This document shows positions 9,457 through 19,522 of a DNA stretch of 64,000 nt, one piece after another. The stretch is taken from the NCBI GenBank assembly GCA_945859605.1, contig OX243822.1:18396558-18460557 (forward strand), written 5' to 3'. A model generated the notes under the pieces. The model ran no database searches. It had not been told where the DNA came from and saw only the letters and a list, made by a program, of their open reading frames with translations. This stretch comes from Lumbricus rubellus (Eukaryota > Annelida > Clitellata > Crassiclitellata > Lumbricidae). Position 1 is the stretch's first letter. Every line of letters starts with the position of its first letter. Position numbers and translations under genes: made by a program.

Positions 9457-10182
9457 GATTCATCTGATTTGTAGCTTTCTGTTTCATCATCAGATTCAAC
9501 GTCATTCGACTCAGTTTTGTGAGACAACAGCCGAACGTTTATTGTCTATGTCAACTGCATTTGATATACGGTAATATGCCCGGTTGAATCATGAGTCTTG
9601 GGCGTTGATTTCTTATTCATTTTTAACCATTCAGTTTGCCATTAGCAGCAAGTATTCTAGATGTTTATTATCTGCAAATTAGAACACAAGCCAATGAGAT
9701 GACAGATAAATATCAAACAACTGTCCCTCAATTAGCCTACATTACGTGTTATGAAGGCGCATTACGTGGCAAGTCAAGGTAAGATAAAGTTTAAGCATCA
9801 GCTTCTTTTTCTTCTTCAGTCTTCTGCTGTTGAGCAGGTTTGTGACATGAACGACCTCGTGTTCCCCTCCTCGCTCCTCCCTCCCTCTCTGTCGTGCGCC
9901 CTCCTCCTGGTGCGACCATATGTATCTCCATCATCGAGATCACTCAGCATATTTAATCTTCTTCTGCCTCTCGTTGCCTTTCCCTCCATACGTCCTTCCA
10001 ACAACGTCACCAGCATAATGATAATAATAATTATCTTTCCTTTATTGAAACGCCTGCAAGACGCACTGCGCTTTACATTTACAAGTTGTGCAGTAATCTT
10101 AATTAAACTTAACTAGGCTACCAACTGAGCAGACAGCTTTGCAATTACATGGCGCTAATAGCAGCCTACAAATCAAATCCGC
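9457..10182. other. 5' flank of a1, non-coding
   Basis: Presumed promoter and leader of a1 on the minus strand. No clear TATA box or conserved element recognised. Open frames at 9751-10116 are low-complexity and not credible. Almost identical to 36603-37328. Confidence 0.4.
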
Positions 10183-10256
10183 CCAACGGGGGCTCGAACC
10201 TGCTACCTCTCGCACTCTTGGCCAGCGTGTTAACCATTACTCTACCCTCTCATCTA
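10183..10256 (-). repeat. tRNA-like SINE head
   Basis: On the minus strand an A-box-like GGTAGAGTAATGG precedes a B-box AGGTTCGAGCC (10191-10201). There is no intact acceptor stem, and a retroelement fragment follows. It is therefore a SINE head or tRNA pseudogene rather than a tRNA gene. Copy at 37329-37402. Confidence 0.5.
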
Positions 10257-10690
10257 AGTAGGCCTATGTGGCCCAGCCACGGATGCTCTCTTCTGCCTAT
10301 TGATTTTAGTAGTTCTCTCTGCACCCTGCCCTTTCCAAAAGTGTCTGATTCGAGATCTTGTCCAGCTTATTTTCAGCATTCGTCTCCATGTCCACATTTC
10401 AAAGGCTTCCATTCGCTTCCTATCTGTACCAATCAATGTCCAACACTCAGCAGCATATGTTGCAAATGTCCTTATCAAACATTTGATCATTCTTATCTTC
10501 AGTTCTACATTCATATTTCCAGTGAGTATTCCTTTCTTTTCCATGAAGGCACATTTACCCTGAGCTATTCTGCTCTTAATATCTGCTTTGCAATAACCAT
10601 CCTGTGATATTACACTACCCAGGTATTTGAACTGGCTGACCTGCTCCACCAGTTGACCATCAATCAACCTGTTCCATATTTGGACCGAAG
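10254..10690 (-). pseudogene. C-terminal fragment of a non-LTR retrotransposon reverse transcriptase
   Basis: The minus-strand reading includes FKYLGSVISQDG, then a KCLIRTFATYAAECWTL region and EAFEMWTWRRMLKISW. These are hallmarks of the C-terminal part of endonuclease/reverse-transcriptase ORFs of marine invertebrate non-LTR elements. The YxDD catalytic core is missing and the 5' side runs straight into a 42-bp minisatellite. It is a dead fragment. A nearly identical copy lies at 37400-37836. Confidence 0.75.
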
Positions 10691-10700
10691 ATCGCCAAAA

Positions 10701-11013
10701 CTCCACTGACCTGTTTCTGATAGGGTTCGAAAGACAGACAACCTCCACTGACCTGTTTTTGGTAAGGTTCGAAAGACAGAAACCTCCACTGACCTGTTTC
10801 TGATATCGTCTGAAAGACACAGAACTCCAATGACCTGTTTCTGATAGGGTTCGAAAGACAGACAACCTCCACTGACCTGTTTCTGATATCGTCTGAAAGA
10901 CACAGAAACCTCCACTGACCTGTTTTTTAATAGGATTCAAAAGGCAGACAACTTCCTCTGACCTGTTTCTGATATCGTCCTAAAGACCGACCGAACTCAA
11001 ATGACCTGTTTCC
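10701..11013. repeat. 42-bp minisatellite, 8 copies
   Basis: Eight occurrences of the GACCTGTTTCTGATA-type core spaced about 42 bases apart, in two alternating subtypes (ATAGGGTTCGAAAGACAG and ATATCGTCTGAAAGACAC). Unit 2 has 14 copies (37847-38411), exactly six more, which accounts for the 252-base length difference between the units. The 42-base period keeps a long minus-strand frame open; that is a repeat artefact. Confidence 0.9.
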
Positions 11014-11720
11014 GTGGTTATGTTATATATTCTACCAACGCACTGCAAATTAAAGTGAAACTGCCATAAACCAAACGTTTGGCTGTTAGGCTAATTTGCA
11101 GTCATACTGTATTGCATCATCAGCGGCCTTATTAGTAACAGCCATTGCTGCAAAACGGGCAAAATTCAAGATATCTAAATCGGGTGTTGACAGATATCTC
11201 ACCCACAGGCGACAGGTTTTGACCACTAAAAGGTAGACCTAATAAGATCATTCAACGTCCTCTTCAAATTTCAATATGTCTTCGCACGGATGACGCAAGT
11301 ATAAAAACTAGTGTTTACCCATTAAGGGCTTTCAGGCCTAAGTATTAGGAGAAACATCGAACATCTAACAAGCAAACGGACTAAAAACGCAACGTTTGTT
11401 GACTTCGTAACGAATAACCACATCGCGGGCTGAGGTCCTCAAATAACTAGGAATTTCCAATAGACATTTCCGAGAACTCGACAATCTAACCACTCAAGTG
11501 GATCACGTAAAACATTATCAATCGGACTTAGGTTGGTTTATCCATAGTAGCCTAATCTCGATATAATTATACATACAGCTTCAAAGCGAATTATGCATGT
11601 ATTATAATTGCATAATATTACATGTAGCCTATTGTATGCGTATATGTATATAACATAACATAATATTTATTCGGCAACCAATTCATAACATTTCGTAATA
11701 CAACATTGTAGTCAAACATG
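11014..11720. other. non-coding 'duplicon core' copy
   Basis: No gene. The segment at about 11,100-11,480 (CGACAGGTTTTGA, then CTTCAAA and TCTTCGCA with GACGCAA) is a diverged relative of stretches near 17,150-17,620, 25,420-25,720 and 58,190-58,440. These mark repeated duplication of gene flanks. Confidence 0.45.
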
Positions 11721-11954
11721 TTGAAGAAGAAGGAGAAGGAGAAGGAAAAGGAGGAGAAGGAGGAGAAGGGGAAGGAGGAGGAGGAGAATGAGAATGAGGA
11801 GGAGAAGGAGGAGAAGGAGAAGAAGGAGGAGGAGGAGGAGGAGAAGGAGAAGAAGAAGGAGGAGAAGGAGAATGAGGAGGAGGAGAAGGAGAAGGAGGAG
11901 AAGGAGAAGGAGGACGAGGAGAAGTAGGAGGAGGAGGAGGAAGAAGAGGAGGAG
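11721..11954. repeat. purine (GGAGAA)n tract
   Basis: About 230 bases of GAG/GAA/GGA triplets on the plus strand. All frames are open but the products are pure Lys/Glu, Arg, Ser or Pro/Leu runs. The tract has the same length in unit 2 (39119-39352), which is notable for a microsatellite and supports a very recent copy event. Confidence 0.9.
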
Positions 11955-12640
11955 CCGAGCAATCCATGCAATTATGCACGTATGTGATTGATTTGATGAC
12001 AAAAATATCTGTCATCACGAATCACGGACGTGCAAGTACTTAATTGCATTATAATTATATAAGCCTACATAATTGCAATTATATACTAATTGTGTTATGA
12101 CAGGCATATTAGAGGAAAAAATATATGAGCGACAGATAGATGGATATGAGGTTGAATATTATAATCTATAAGCTTGGCAAAGATCGCTTGGGGGTTGGAC
12201 TGAACTGATTGCCTTTTTTTATTTCACGCTGAATGTTGAGGGCTGGTCTATAATTGTTTGTTTAAACAAGTCGAATCCATTAAAAAAGTCCCGAGGAAGC
12301 TGAACCCTGGGCATAATTGTAAATTGGCTGCAGCCAGTAGGCCTATGGGAATTATAATTGTGGAGAAATAACTAAGGCGTTCGGACTATGATCCACGTGG
12401 AGTACCACTATCGAAAAAACTGAAAATATACTGAAGAATTACTGTGGTGGTGATTTCGCAGTGAGCTGCTTGAAACATGCTATTCCACCTATCGTCGTCG
12501 TCGTCGTCGTCGTGCCCATCCTCATTCCACCTATGCTTCATTATAAATTACAATTCCGCTTAATACTGTTCTATATGTGCCACAATTCGCTTGTATGTTG
12601 CTCTCTGTCCGTGAACAAATCTTTCACTGCACCAGCTACC
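11955..12640. other. non-coding spacer
   Basis: AT-rich, no gene recognised. It contains a short (TCG)n run at about 12,494-12,513. Matches 39353-40038 almost exactly. Confidence 0.4.
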
Positions 12641-12990
12641 ATTTCGAAATTTCTTTCCTTCTTTCATCGTCCTCTTCTTCCTACCCCTCTTTCTTCTATT
12701 CCTTCTCCTTTCGCGATCCTTGTATCTCGCTCTCTCTATTTATATGTATATGTCTATCTCTGTCTCTCTTTGTTCGCCTCTCAGCCTCTATCTCTGTCTC
12801 TGTCTCTGCCTGTCTCTTCAGTCTCTCTTTCCATGTCTTTCTCTTTCTCTCTCTGTCTCTGTTTCTCTGTCTGTACGTCTGTCTGCTTGCCTCTGTCTCT
12901 CACTCTCTCGCTCTTTCTTTTCCTTTCATTATTTCTCATAGTCTACATCGCTCTCTATCTTTTCCTGTTTCTTTACCACTGTCTTTATTA
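12641..12990. repeat. pyrimidine-rich (TCTCTG)n tract
   Basis: Interrupted TCTC/TCTG/TTTC repeats. It is the left shoulder of a module that recurs at 26,640, 40,039 and 61,390. Open frames here give Leu/Ser/Phe-rich low-complexity peptides and are not called. Confidence 0.8.
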
Positions 12991-13467
12991 ACTCATTTTA
13001 CCATGTCTTTTCCTCTCTGGCTGTGCCAGATTGGTCGTATGGGTAGCCCTACATCAACACCCACTGCATAAGCTATCGTATTTCCTGTTTGAGTACAAGT
13101 ACGCCTGCTCGCCACAATTGCGCTACTCCACTGCCAAATTAATCTCTTCGCCATCATTTTGATCATGTTATTTTCAGTGAGTATTTAAATATCCATCTGT
13201 GATGACAAGATTAGTACCGGTACCTCTGATTGCAGACGCGTTACTCTTTGTGGGTTGCTAAGTTATGGCTTTTGTCTAATAGGACTTTTTTGGCCCAGGT
13301 GAGTGGGAATTCATTAGCAGAGGTGGCGGATAGTTATCGGACCCCTAATTGTAATCGTAATATCCAAATTTCTAGACCGCCACTTGAATGTCAAGCGCAA
13401 GGCATCAACTAACTCACGAGGGTTTGTGCTCACGAGCGCGAACCTAGGCTAACAACGGCGCTATATA
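12991..13467. repeat. recurrent module, unit-1 internal copy (left part)
   Basis: Shared words include CCATGTCTTTTCCTCTCTGG, GACGCGTTACTCTTTG, GGTGAGTGGGAATT and CGCCACTTGAA. Other copies lie at 26640-27380, 44876-45348 and 61660-62270. The module precedes each receptor and also lies between the a and b genes. Here a mariner element splits it, and it resumes at 14691. Confidence 0.7.
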
Positions 13468-14688
13468 CACCGTGAGTCAAAAAAAACTAAGCCAAATTGT
13501 TTTTCATATATCTCTAATGCCTGATAACATATCACGCTAAAATTTTCCAAATATTTAGAGAAGTGGACCAAGAATATGATTCTAAAATTTCTTGAGGTAA
13601 AGTTGAACGGATAAAAAGATATGAATATTTAAACTTCATACGACGAAATTTCAGTTTACAAGCAATTTTCTGTTACATTCAATAAAAAGTTTCCTTATTT
13701 CTCTAATGCCTGATGATTAATCATTCTAAAAATTTCCAGATATGTAGAGAATTGAACTAACAATATGACCCCAACAGTATGGTATGATTATTTGATTAAT
13801 TAAGATGAACAAAATATCCTCTTCCTGCTTGGACGCAAGCCTGGAAGCGCTAGCGCCATGCATTACGCAACAGCATTGTCAATTATCCTCTGGTCCAGAC
13901 CTTCCAACACTTCCAACAAGCGATGGTTGCTTCAGATCGTTTATATCATGGATTGTTGTCTGGTAGACTCGGTCTTGCATCACGATCCACACTTTATAGT
14001 CGACAGGATTCAAATATGGGCTGTTCGGGAGCCATAATGTGGGAGAAATGAAGTCTGGCGTCTCTCTTGTCAGCATTTCCATGGTTTCCTTGGCTCTGTG
14101 GGCTGGCGCTGTTCTGTTGAAAAAGAAAACAGCCTTCTGGTGCTATAGATTTCTGATAACAGTTGGAATATGTTGTGACAACAGAATATTGCGATAATAT
14201 ACTCCGTTAATTTTACTCCAGGATCCCTGAAGACCAAAACTGGGAACTATCAAGCATTGAAACCGCAACGAACACCATAGCAGACTTGCTGAAAACAGAA
14301 ATTTCTGGATATGAAGTTTAAATATTCATAATTATCTTTCTATCCGTTCAAATTTATGACATGATATTTTGGAATCCTATTCTTGGTTCAATCCTCTAAA
14401 TATCTTGAAAAATTTGGTATGATTAATTATCAAGCATTGGAGATATAAGAAAAACAGTTTAGCTTACTTTTTACTCAATCTGGCAGAAAATTGCTTGTAA
14501 ACTGCAATTTCGGCATACGAAGTTGAAAGATTCATATCTTTTTATCCGTTCAATTTTATCTCTTGAAATTTTGGTATCACATTCTTGGTCCACTTCTCAA
14601 AAAATTTGGAAAATTTTAGCATGATATGTTATCTGGCATTAAAGATATATGCAAAACAATTTGGCTTATTTTTTTTTGACTCACGGTG
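13468..14688 (-). mobile_element. Tc1/mariner-superfamily element with doubled TIRs
   Basis: Starts CACCGTGAGTCAAAAAAAA and ends with its inverse, with TA on both sides (13466, 14689). The inverted arms extend over 200 bases. A second, diverged arm pair lies just inside the first: TCTCTAATGCCTGAT recurs at about 13,510 and 13,700, with inverse copies at about 14,430 and 14,630. Each terminus is therefore a tandem pair of sub-repeats. The remnant transposase lies on the minus strand. The element interrupts the recurrent module and is shared with unit 2 (45349-46565), so it is older than the duplication. Confidence 0.85.
13879..14082 (-). pseudogene. mariner transposase C-terminal remnant
   Basis: A 67-codon frame contains LWLPNSPYLNPVDYKVW, matching the conserved W-P-x-N-S-P-D-L-N-P-x-D-Y-x-x-W block of mariner transposases, and then a QDRVYQT segment. 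The catalytic D in that block appears as Y in SPYLNP. The upstream two thirds of the protein are missing. Non-functional. Duplicate at 45760-45963. Confidence 0.75.
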
Positions 14689-14690
14689 TA

Positions 14691-14841
14691 CAAATCAAGT
14701 CCACCGAAGTCAGGTTGCTCTGTCCGTTCTGGTGCCAGGCCAGAATCCTGGGAGGTCATTGTAATGTGTTATGTAATTAGAGGAGGTGGGGGACGGCTGA
14801 GAGCCCTCTTTGGCATGCGCGTCTAATTGATGTGGAAACTG
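14691..14841. repeat. recurrent module, right part after the mariner
   Basis: AAATCAAGTCCACCGAAGTC onward continues the module exactly where uninterrupted copies (27,245 and 62,150) continue, confirming the mariner as an insertion. Confidence 0.65.
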
Positions 14842-15260
14842 CGTATGTATGTATGTACGCACGTATGTACGACGATTGTACGTACTTGTGTACATATGTA
14901 TGTTCATGGTTACATGCATGTATGTACATGTATGTATGCATGACATTGCATGTATATATGTTATGTACGCACGTAGTACGTATGTATGTTTATGCTTACA
15001 TACATACATGCATACATACATACATAATACACACATACATACATACATAATACAAACATGTATACATATATACGTACATACATATAACTTACATACATAC
15101 TTACATACATTCATATATACATACATACATACATGCATAAATACATACATACATACATACATACATACATACATACATACATCCATGCATACATACATAT
15201 ATGCATATATACATATATACACCATGCATACATATATGCATAGTTGCATACATACATATA
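14842..15260. repeat. inverted tetranucleotide microsatellite, (GTAT)n then (ACAT)n
   Basis: The left half is GTAT/TATG-rich and the right half is CATA-rich, so the tract is its own inverse and could form a long cruciform. All frames translate to Tyr/Thr/His/Met/Cys/Val repeats and none is called. Confidence 0.85.
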
Positions 15261-15760
15261 TGGTCCTGGGCACGACGTTAAACTGCATCCATCCTCTGCC
15301 ACAGGGAACCAACAACGTCCCTGTGCCGGTCCTAAGCCCGGACAAAAGGAGGAAGGTTTGCCAGATGGGTGGCGATACGCTGGCAGTGAAAAACCAAGAC
15401 GATTGCAATCCGCCAAAACCACGACACAAGTGACATAGCTACCCAGATGCTTCAAGGTGTCATGATGTGGAGCAGACATGAACAGGCCGGTCAGGACAGA
15501 TCAGTGGAGAGAGTAGGAGGAGAGAGCGTGAGACACATACGGGCATTGACCCACGTTGTCCTACGTGCCTCTTTTCACGATTCTCTTCAATCAGACAAGG
15601 TGGTCTAGCCGCTCCAAGATGTTAATGGTAGGCCTATGGAGCAGACCTGCTGACCGGACAGTTGAAGCTGGGCAACATGGCACGAGACAGACTCAGAACA
15701 GAGAGTGGCGTCGGACACCTACGGGCATTGAGCCCAAGGTTGTTGATGATGATGATGATA
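15261..15760 (+). mobile_element. short non-LTR-like element with TGAT tail
   Basis: Starts GGTCCTGGGCACGACGTTAA and ends in (TGA)n. Two more copies are at 47142-47639 and 57270-57743. The last has direct repeats and an empty site in unit 1. An internal stretch (GCCGGTCCTAAGCCCGG) matches the 5' part of an endonuclease-bearing fragment at 25,795 (GCCGGTCCCAAGCCCGG). It may be an internally deleted non-LTR element. Confidence 0.5.
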
Positions 15761-15799
15761 CATATATGCATACATACATATATGCATACATACACTGGC

Positions 15800-15934
15800 C
15801 CTAAATGTAAATATACGGGGCAATGGCGGAGGGGGGAAGGGTAATGTCCTAGAAGGGGTAATGGTCGGGGTAGTGGCAGAGGGGTAATGGCGGGGGATAA
15901 TGGGCCGGGGAGTAATGTCCGGATACCAAATTTG
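15800..15934. repeat. degenerate GGGGTAATGGC repeats
   Basis: Several GGGGTAATGNCNGG-type units, ending at GTAATGTCCGGATACC. Counterpart at 47,690-47,805. Related G-rich words occur at 60,160 and 60,850-61,000. Confidence 0.6.
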
Positions 15935-15976
<42 letters not shown>

Positions 15977-16733
15977 GTAACCGCGTTTGGCACGGCTTCA
16001 AAGATCTCCGAACTTTCTTCATTGATTGCTTTCGAAACTTCACCAAAACGTTTAGTTCCAACACGGCCAGGTTTGCAGAATGCTTTTTGGGAAAAGCGCA
16101 ATGTTTTAAACAAAAAAAGCAACTTTGCAAATTCTACCGTTTTCAACACATAGCCTACGCGCGTCAATAAGCATTGCATACCAATTCGGGCAGGTTTGTT
16201 CCGTAAATTTCTTTAGCGCATTTCATTGCGGCCTTCGCATTTCATTACGGCCTTCTTGCTAAAGCGTTTTATGGAGGCGAGGGAGCGGGACGAACAGGGA
16301 GGAGAGAGATGGGGGATGCAGGGAGGCCGAGGGGGAGGGGAAGAGGGAGGGGAGCGGGAGCGGGAGGGAGAGGGGAGGGAGAGGGGGGGGGGGAGGGGAG
16401 GGGAGGGGAGGGGAGGGGAGAAGAGGGGAGGTGGAGGGGAGGGGAGGAGAGGGGAGGGGAGGGGAGAAGAGGGGGAGGGGGAGGGGAGGGGGAGGAGGAA
16501 GGGAGGGGGAGGAGGAGGGGGAGGGAGAGGGGAGGGGGAAGGGAGGGGGAGGGGGAGGAGGAGGGGGAGGGGAGGGGAGGGGGAGGGGGAGGGGGAGGGG
16601 GAGGGGGAGGGGGAGGGGTAGGGGGAAGGGGAGGCGGAGGGGGAGGGGGAGGGGAGGGGGAGGGGAGCGGGAGGGGGAGGGGGAGGGGAAAAGCTTTTTT
16701 CAGCCACAGCAACGCGTGGCCGGGTTCAGCTAG
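15935..16733. mobile_element. Helitron-like non-autonomous insertion, unit 1 only
   Basis: Unit 2 (47,812-47,850) lacks about 790 bases here, having only a short AT run. The unit-1 segment starts in CTATATATAT...AAAAATG and ends GCGTGGCCGGGTTCAGCTAG followed by T. Helitrons typically end CTRR (here CTAG at 16730-16733) and insert at AT without target duplication. Many animal Helitrons begin with a TATATATA run and end with a GGCCGGGT...CAGCTAGT signature. The left boundary is blurred by the AT repeat. The interior has no helicase ORF. Confidence 0.6.
16277..16690 (+). repeat. G-rich (GGGGA)n tract
   Basis: About 400 bases of GGGAGGGG units on the plus strand, inside the Helitron-like insertion. 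Numerous runs of four or more G make it a strong G-quadruplex candidate. The open frames (Gly/Arg/Glu or Pro/Ser) are artefacts. Confidence 0.9.
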
Positions 16734-16739
16734 TATATA

Positions 16740-17820
16740 ATAAATATTTTTTTGGTGTCTCATTACACTCAGGCCTACGTACTGTTCTGCCAAGCCTAGG
16801 CCGTAGACAGGGAGGTGTTTTGGGTGTTTGAAGTTGAACACCCCCGAAATACAAAAATGCAGATAAAGCCATAAAATAAAACCATGAAAACACCCCCCTC
16901 CCCGACGAAATGAAATAATAGAATGCATTCACTAGCACATCAGGAAAATAATTAATTTTAGCAAAATGAGATGAATTTTCGATCTCATGACTAAAAAAAG
17001 GTCGTCAAAAATTTCCGGCGAAGAAACACCCCCCGAAATAAAATCCTGGCTACGGCCTTTTGTTCTGCCATAGGAGTGATTAATTGATTAAACAAGAAAG
17101 AAAGCCGCTATAAGCTGCATGAGTGCATGTGTCTCACTATATTCTCAGATTATTGTCTTCAGGGTACTAATGACAGCCATTGATGGAGAACGAGGAAGCT
17201 ACAAGACACCTACATGTACGTCACACTCATTGTCTGAATCGGGCGTTGGCAATTAACTCACTAATATGCGACAGGTTTTGAAAGCAGCTGTAGTACAGTG
17301 TAGTATACGTAGGATTGTTCAACGCTTTCTTCAAACTGTCTTCGCATGGAGGACGCAAATAATAGAAATAGGCTATTAAAAATTTTCAGGCATTAACTAT
17401 GATTAAAATATAGTAAAAACATTTCACAGCGCATTTCATTTCACGCAAAGACACTAAACAGGATGTATACTACAGACCTATTGGAGTCTTAACCATTACA
17501 GTAGGGACTATTCAGAAAAATCGCGTATAAACCCAGCACCTGACAAGTTCCGGCATCACGACTGTTAGGCAATACACGCGTATAGGCCTACACGCCATAG
17601 TGGATCACACAGTAGCCTAATTAGTAAACCTGATCAACATATTTATGGCTATAGGCTAGGCTATATGCTCGTACTCAGACGTAAACGATAAAGATAAAAA
17701 CTTGGTACCAGTTGTTCAACGAAGACTCCCATGGTTTGCACATGTAGGCTAGGATAATAAACTAGAGGATGGGAGTTGTCTGATTATAATTATTCAGTCG
17801 TCAGCTGCGCAGTGGTTCTG
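16740..17820. other. non-coding spacer with duplicon-core copy
   Basis: No gene. Matches 47,855-48,924 at roughly 98 percent by eye. The stretch at 17,150-17,620 resembles 11,100-11,480, so it is an older internal copy. Confidence 0.45.
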
Positions 17821-18075
17821 TTATTGCCAGTCGATTAAGTCGTAGACCTCACGTGCTTCATATGCTACCTGAGTTCTGGTAGGCTTACTTGGAGTTATAT
17901 TATTGTGGCCCAGCAGATGTTCAAGTTGATGAACACACCATAAGAATACGACGAATTCTATGTTCGCGCACGAGCTGATAATCGAAAGTTGGAGGTTTTC
18001 CAAACGAGCAAAATGCATGGGCATTAGGTTGTAATACAGAATCGACAATAGGCCTACGTTTCTATTCAGCTGCAA
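17821..18075 (-). other. 84-codon open frame, doubtful
   Basis: The frame begins MQLNRNVGLL and has no recognised domain. In unit 2 the same frame (start at 50391) is broken near its 3' end by a hAT insertion. Most substitutions between the copies are scattered. It may be a remnant exon or chance, and I would not call it a gene. Confidence 0.15.
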
Positions 18076-18717
18076 GATAACTGCAAAACTGGCTGAAACG
18101 AAGCAATCCTATTTTGATGGTGCAATGTATTGCTCTATCTTTGCACCACGGTTTAACTTTTTATCAACTTTGAAGGTGTAGGCCTACGCACCGAGGTAAT
18201 TCAGTAACAAAGTCTTTGATACTGAATTAGAATGAGTTGGTTGCCAAATAAAAGGTGTTATGTTATGCTATGTTATGTTATGACACTGAACCACCTCGTT
18301 GCGTACAGTCGTACACCTTCACGATGAATAAAGAAAAAATCTGTGTTATTTAATTAGCTTCACGTTGTCATGTTATAGGCACAAATGAGCTGCAGAACTC
18401 GAGCAAGTGATACAGATTGTATTCAACCTTTTACAAATAGATTTAAAATTATACCAGAATATTCAAAGTCGTAGCGAAACAAAACTAATTTTTACTTTGG
18501 TCATTAGCCTAATGCTCAATCGGGCCTTGGTCTGAAGTATCTTTGCGATCTCATACATCGCTCCTTTCCGCTACTTTGAGAGTCTCTCTGGGTCCACTGA
18601 ATGGGCTGACCTTCCTGTTCCCGCGTGAGCACTGAGCACTTCCCTGGCTCAACCCAGATCGCTGCTCTGTGTCTATGAAAATAATGGCTTCTACCATCAG
18701 TTCAGTCCGCTTGTGTT
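18076..18717. other. non-coding spacer
   Basis: No gene seen. Aligns with 50,392-50,968 at about 95 percent with indels. Confidence 0.4.
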
Positions 18718-18899
18718 TTATTAGACCGTTTTATAAAGCGCTTGTCTCCGCAAGAGTCTTTCAGAGCACTCCCATGCAGTAGTATTTCTTCATCTTTGTC
18801 TCATCTCAAATCCTGTGTTTCTCTCGGGGTTGCTCATACTGCATGGAGTGCTCTGAAAGACTCTTGCGGAGACAAGCACTTTATAAAACGGTCTAATAA
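18718..18899. mobile_element. 182-bp MITE-like inverted repeat
   Basis: About 60-base arms: TTATTAGACC-type left end (here ATTAGACCGTTTTATAAAGC) and right end ending GCTTTATAAAACGGTCTAAT-like, with few mismatches, around a loop of about 55 bases. Homologous at 50969-51147. No obvious target duplication beyond TTA/TAA. Confidence 0.7.
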
Positions 18900-19197
18900 G
18901 ACACAAGAATGCAATTGAAGCCTAACTGTTGCAGATTCAGATTATTCTAACTGTCACACAATACAACAATAGCAATGAATAAACAGAACTTAGTTAAAAA
19001 TTGTCTGCGAACCAGACAATTTTGCCATTCTGTTTCAGACGATTTCTGATCTCGTTGAGTACCGGCAAGATGTTCTCCAAATTAAAAATACTTTTACACA
19101 GTTGCTTACGTATACCAGAAGCAACTTTGCTTCACTTTTAAATTCGGATGCTTAAGGAAAATGATTCGATCCACTCTTGCCTACATGTGACTCCATT
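18900..19197. other. non-coding spacer
   Basis: AT-rich, no gene seen. Counterpart 51148-51479. Confidence 0.35.
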
Positions 19198-19410
19198 ATA
19201 ATTCACAGACGCCAAACTACAGTCAAATAATAATTATTCTGCTTGAAATTCTCAATACTGACAAAAACATATCCAAATTAGTCGGCACATGGGAACGGTT
19301 TCTAAAATGGTCAGAGTTTGGCCTGCACTGCGAAGAGTATAATGGGTTCGAGTCTTCCCCTGAGCCAATGAATGAGTACAAGCATTTCCATCAACTGCCC
19401 TCGGTTGTCT
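19198..19410 (+). repeat. tRNA-derived SINE-like repeat 3' of b1
   Basis: TTCACAGACGCCAAACT followed by an A-box-like TGGTCAGAGTT and a B-box GGTTCGAGTCT (19345-19355). Same family as 4290-4440. Confidence 0.55.
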
Positions 19411-19522
19411 GTTGTGTGACCGTGTGCAAATTTTTTAACCTTGTCCTTGGATGGTAGAGAATATGAAATGCAGTTATTTTATACTAGGCATACTGTATAA
19501 CAGTATCTAAGAACTGCATTGA

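Noticed and set aside
10183..10256. Functional tRNA gene
   Set aside because: Internal boxes only, no paired acceptor stem; attached to retroelement sequence. Same for 4383-4436 and 26449-26514.
10254..10940. 228-residue protein with FRTLSETGQW repeats (304 residues in unit 2)
   Set aside because: A retroelement fragment read through a 42-bp minisatellite; the repeat peptide is an effect of the multiple-of-three period.
11618..12018. Several open frames in the GGA repeat
   Set aside because: Pure Ser, Pro, Leu, Glu/Lys or Arg runs from a trinucleotide repeat; same in unit 2.
12461..13071. Leu/Ser-rich 164-176 codon frames
   Set aside because: Arise from the TCTC tract, with unit 2 interrupted by a copia insertion; no real protein features despite apparent hydrophobic segments.
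14710..15479. Tyr/Cys/Met-rich frames near 15 kb
   Set aside because: Translation of the GTAT/ACAT microsatellite.
16213..16928. Pro/Ser and Gly/Arg-rich frames
   Set aside because: Translation of the G-rich tract in the Helitron-like insertion.
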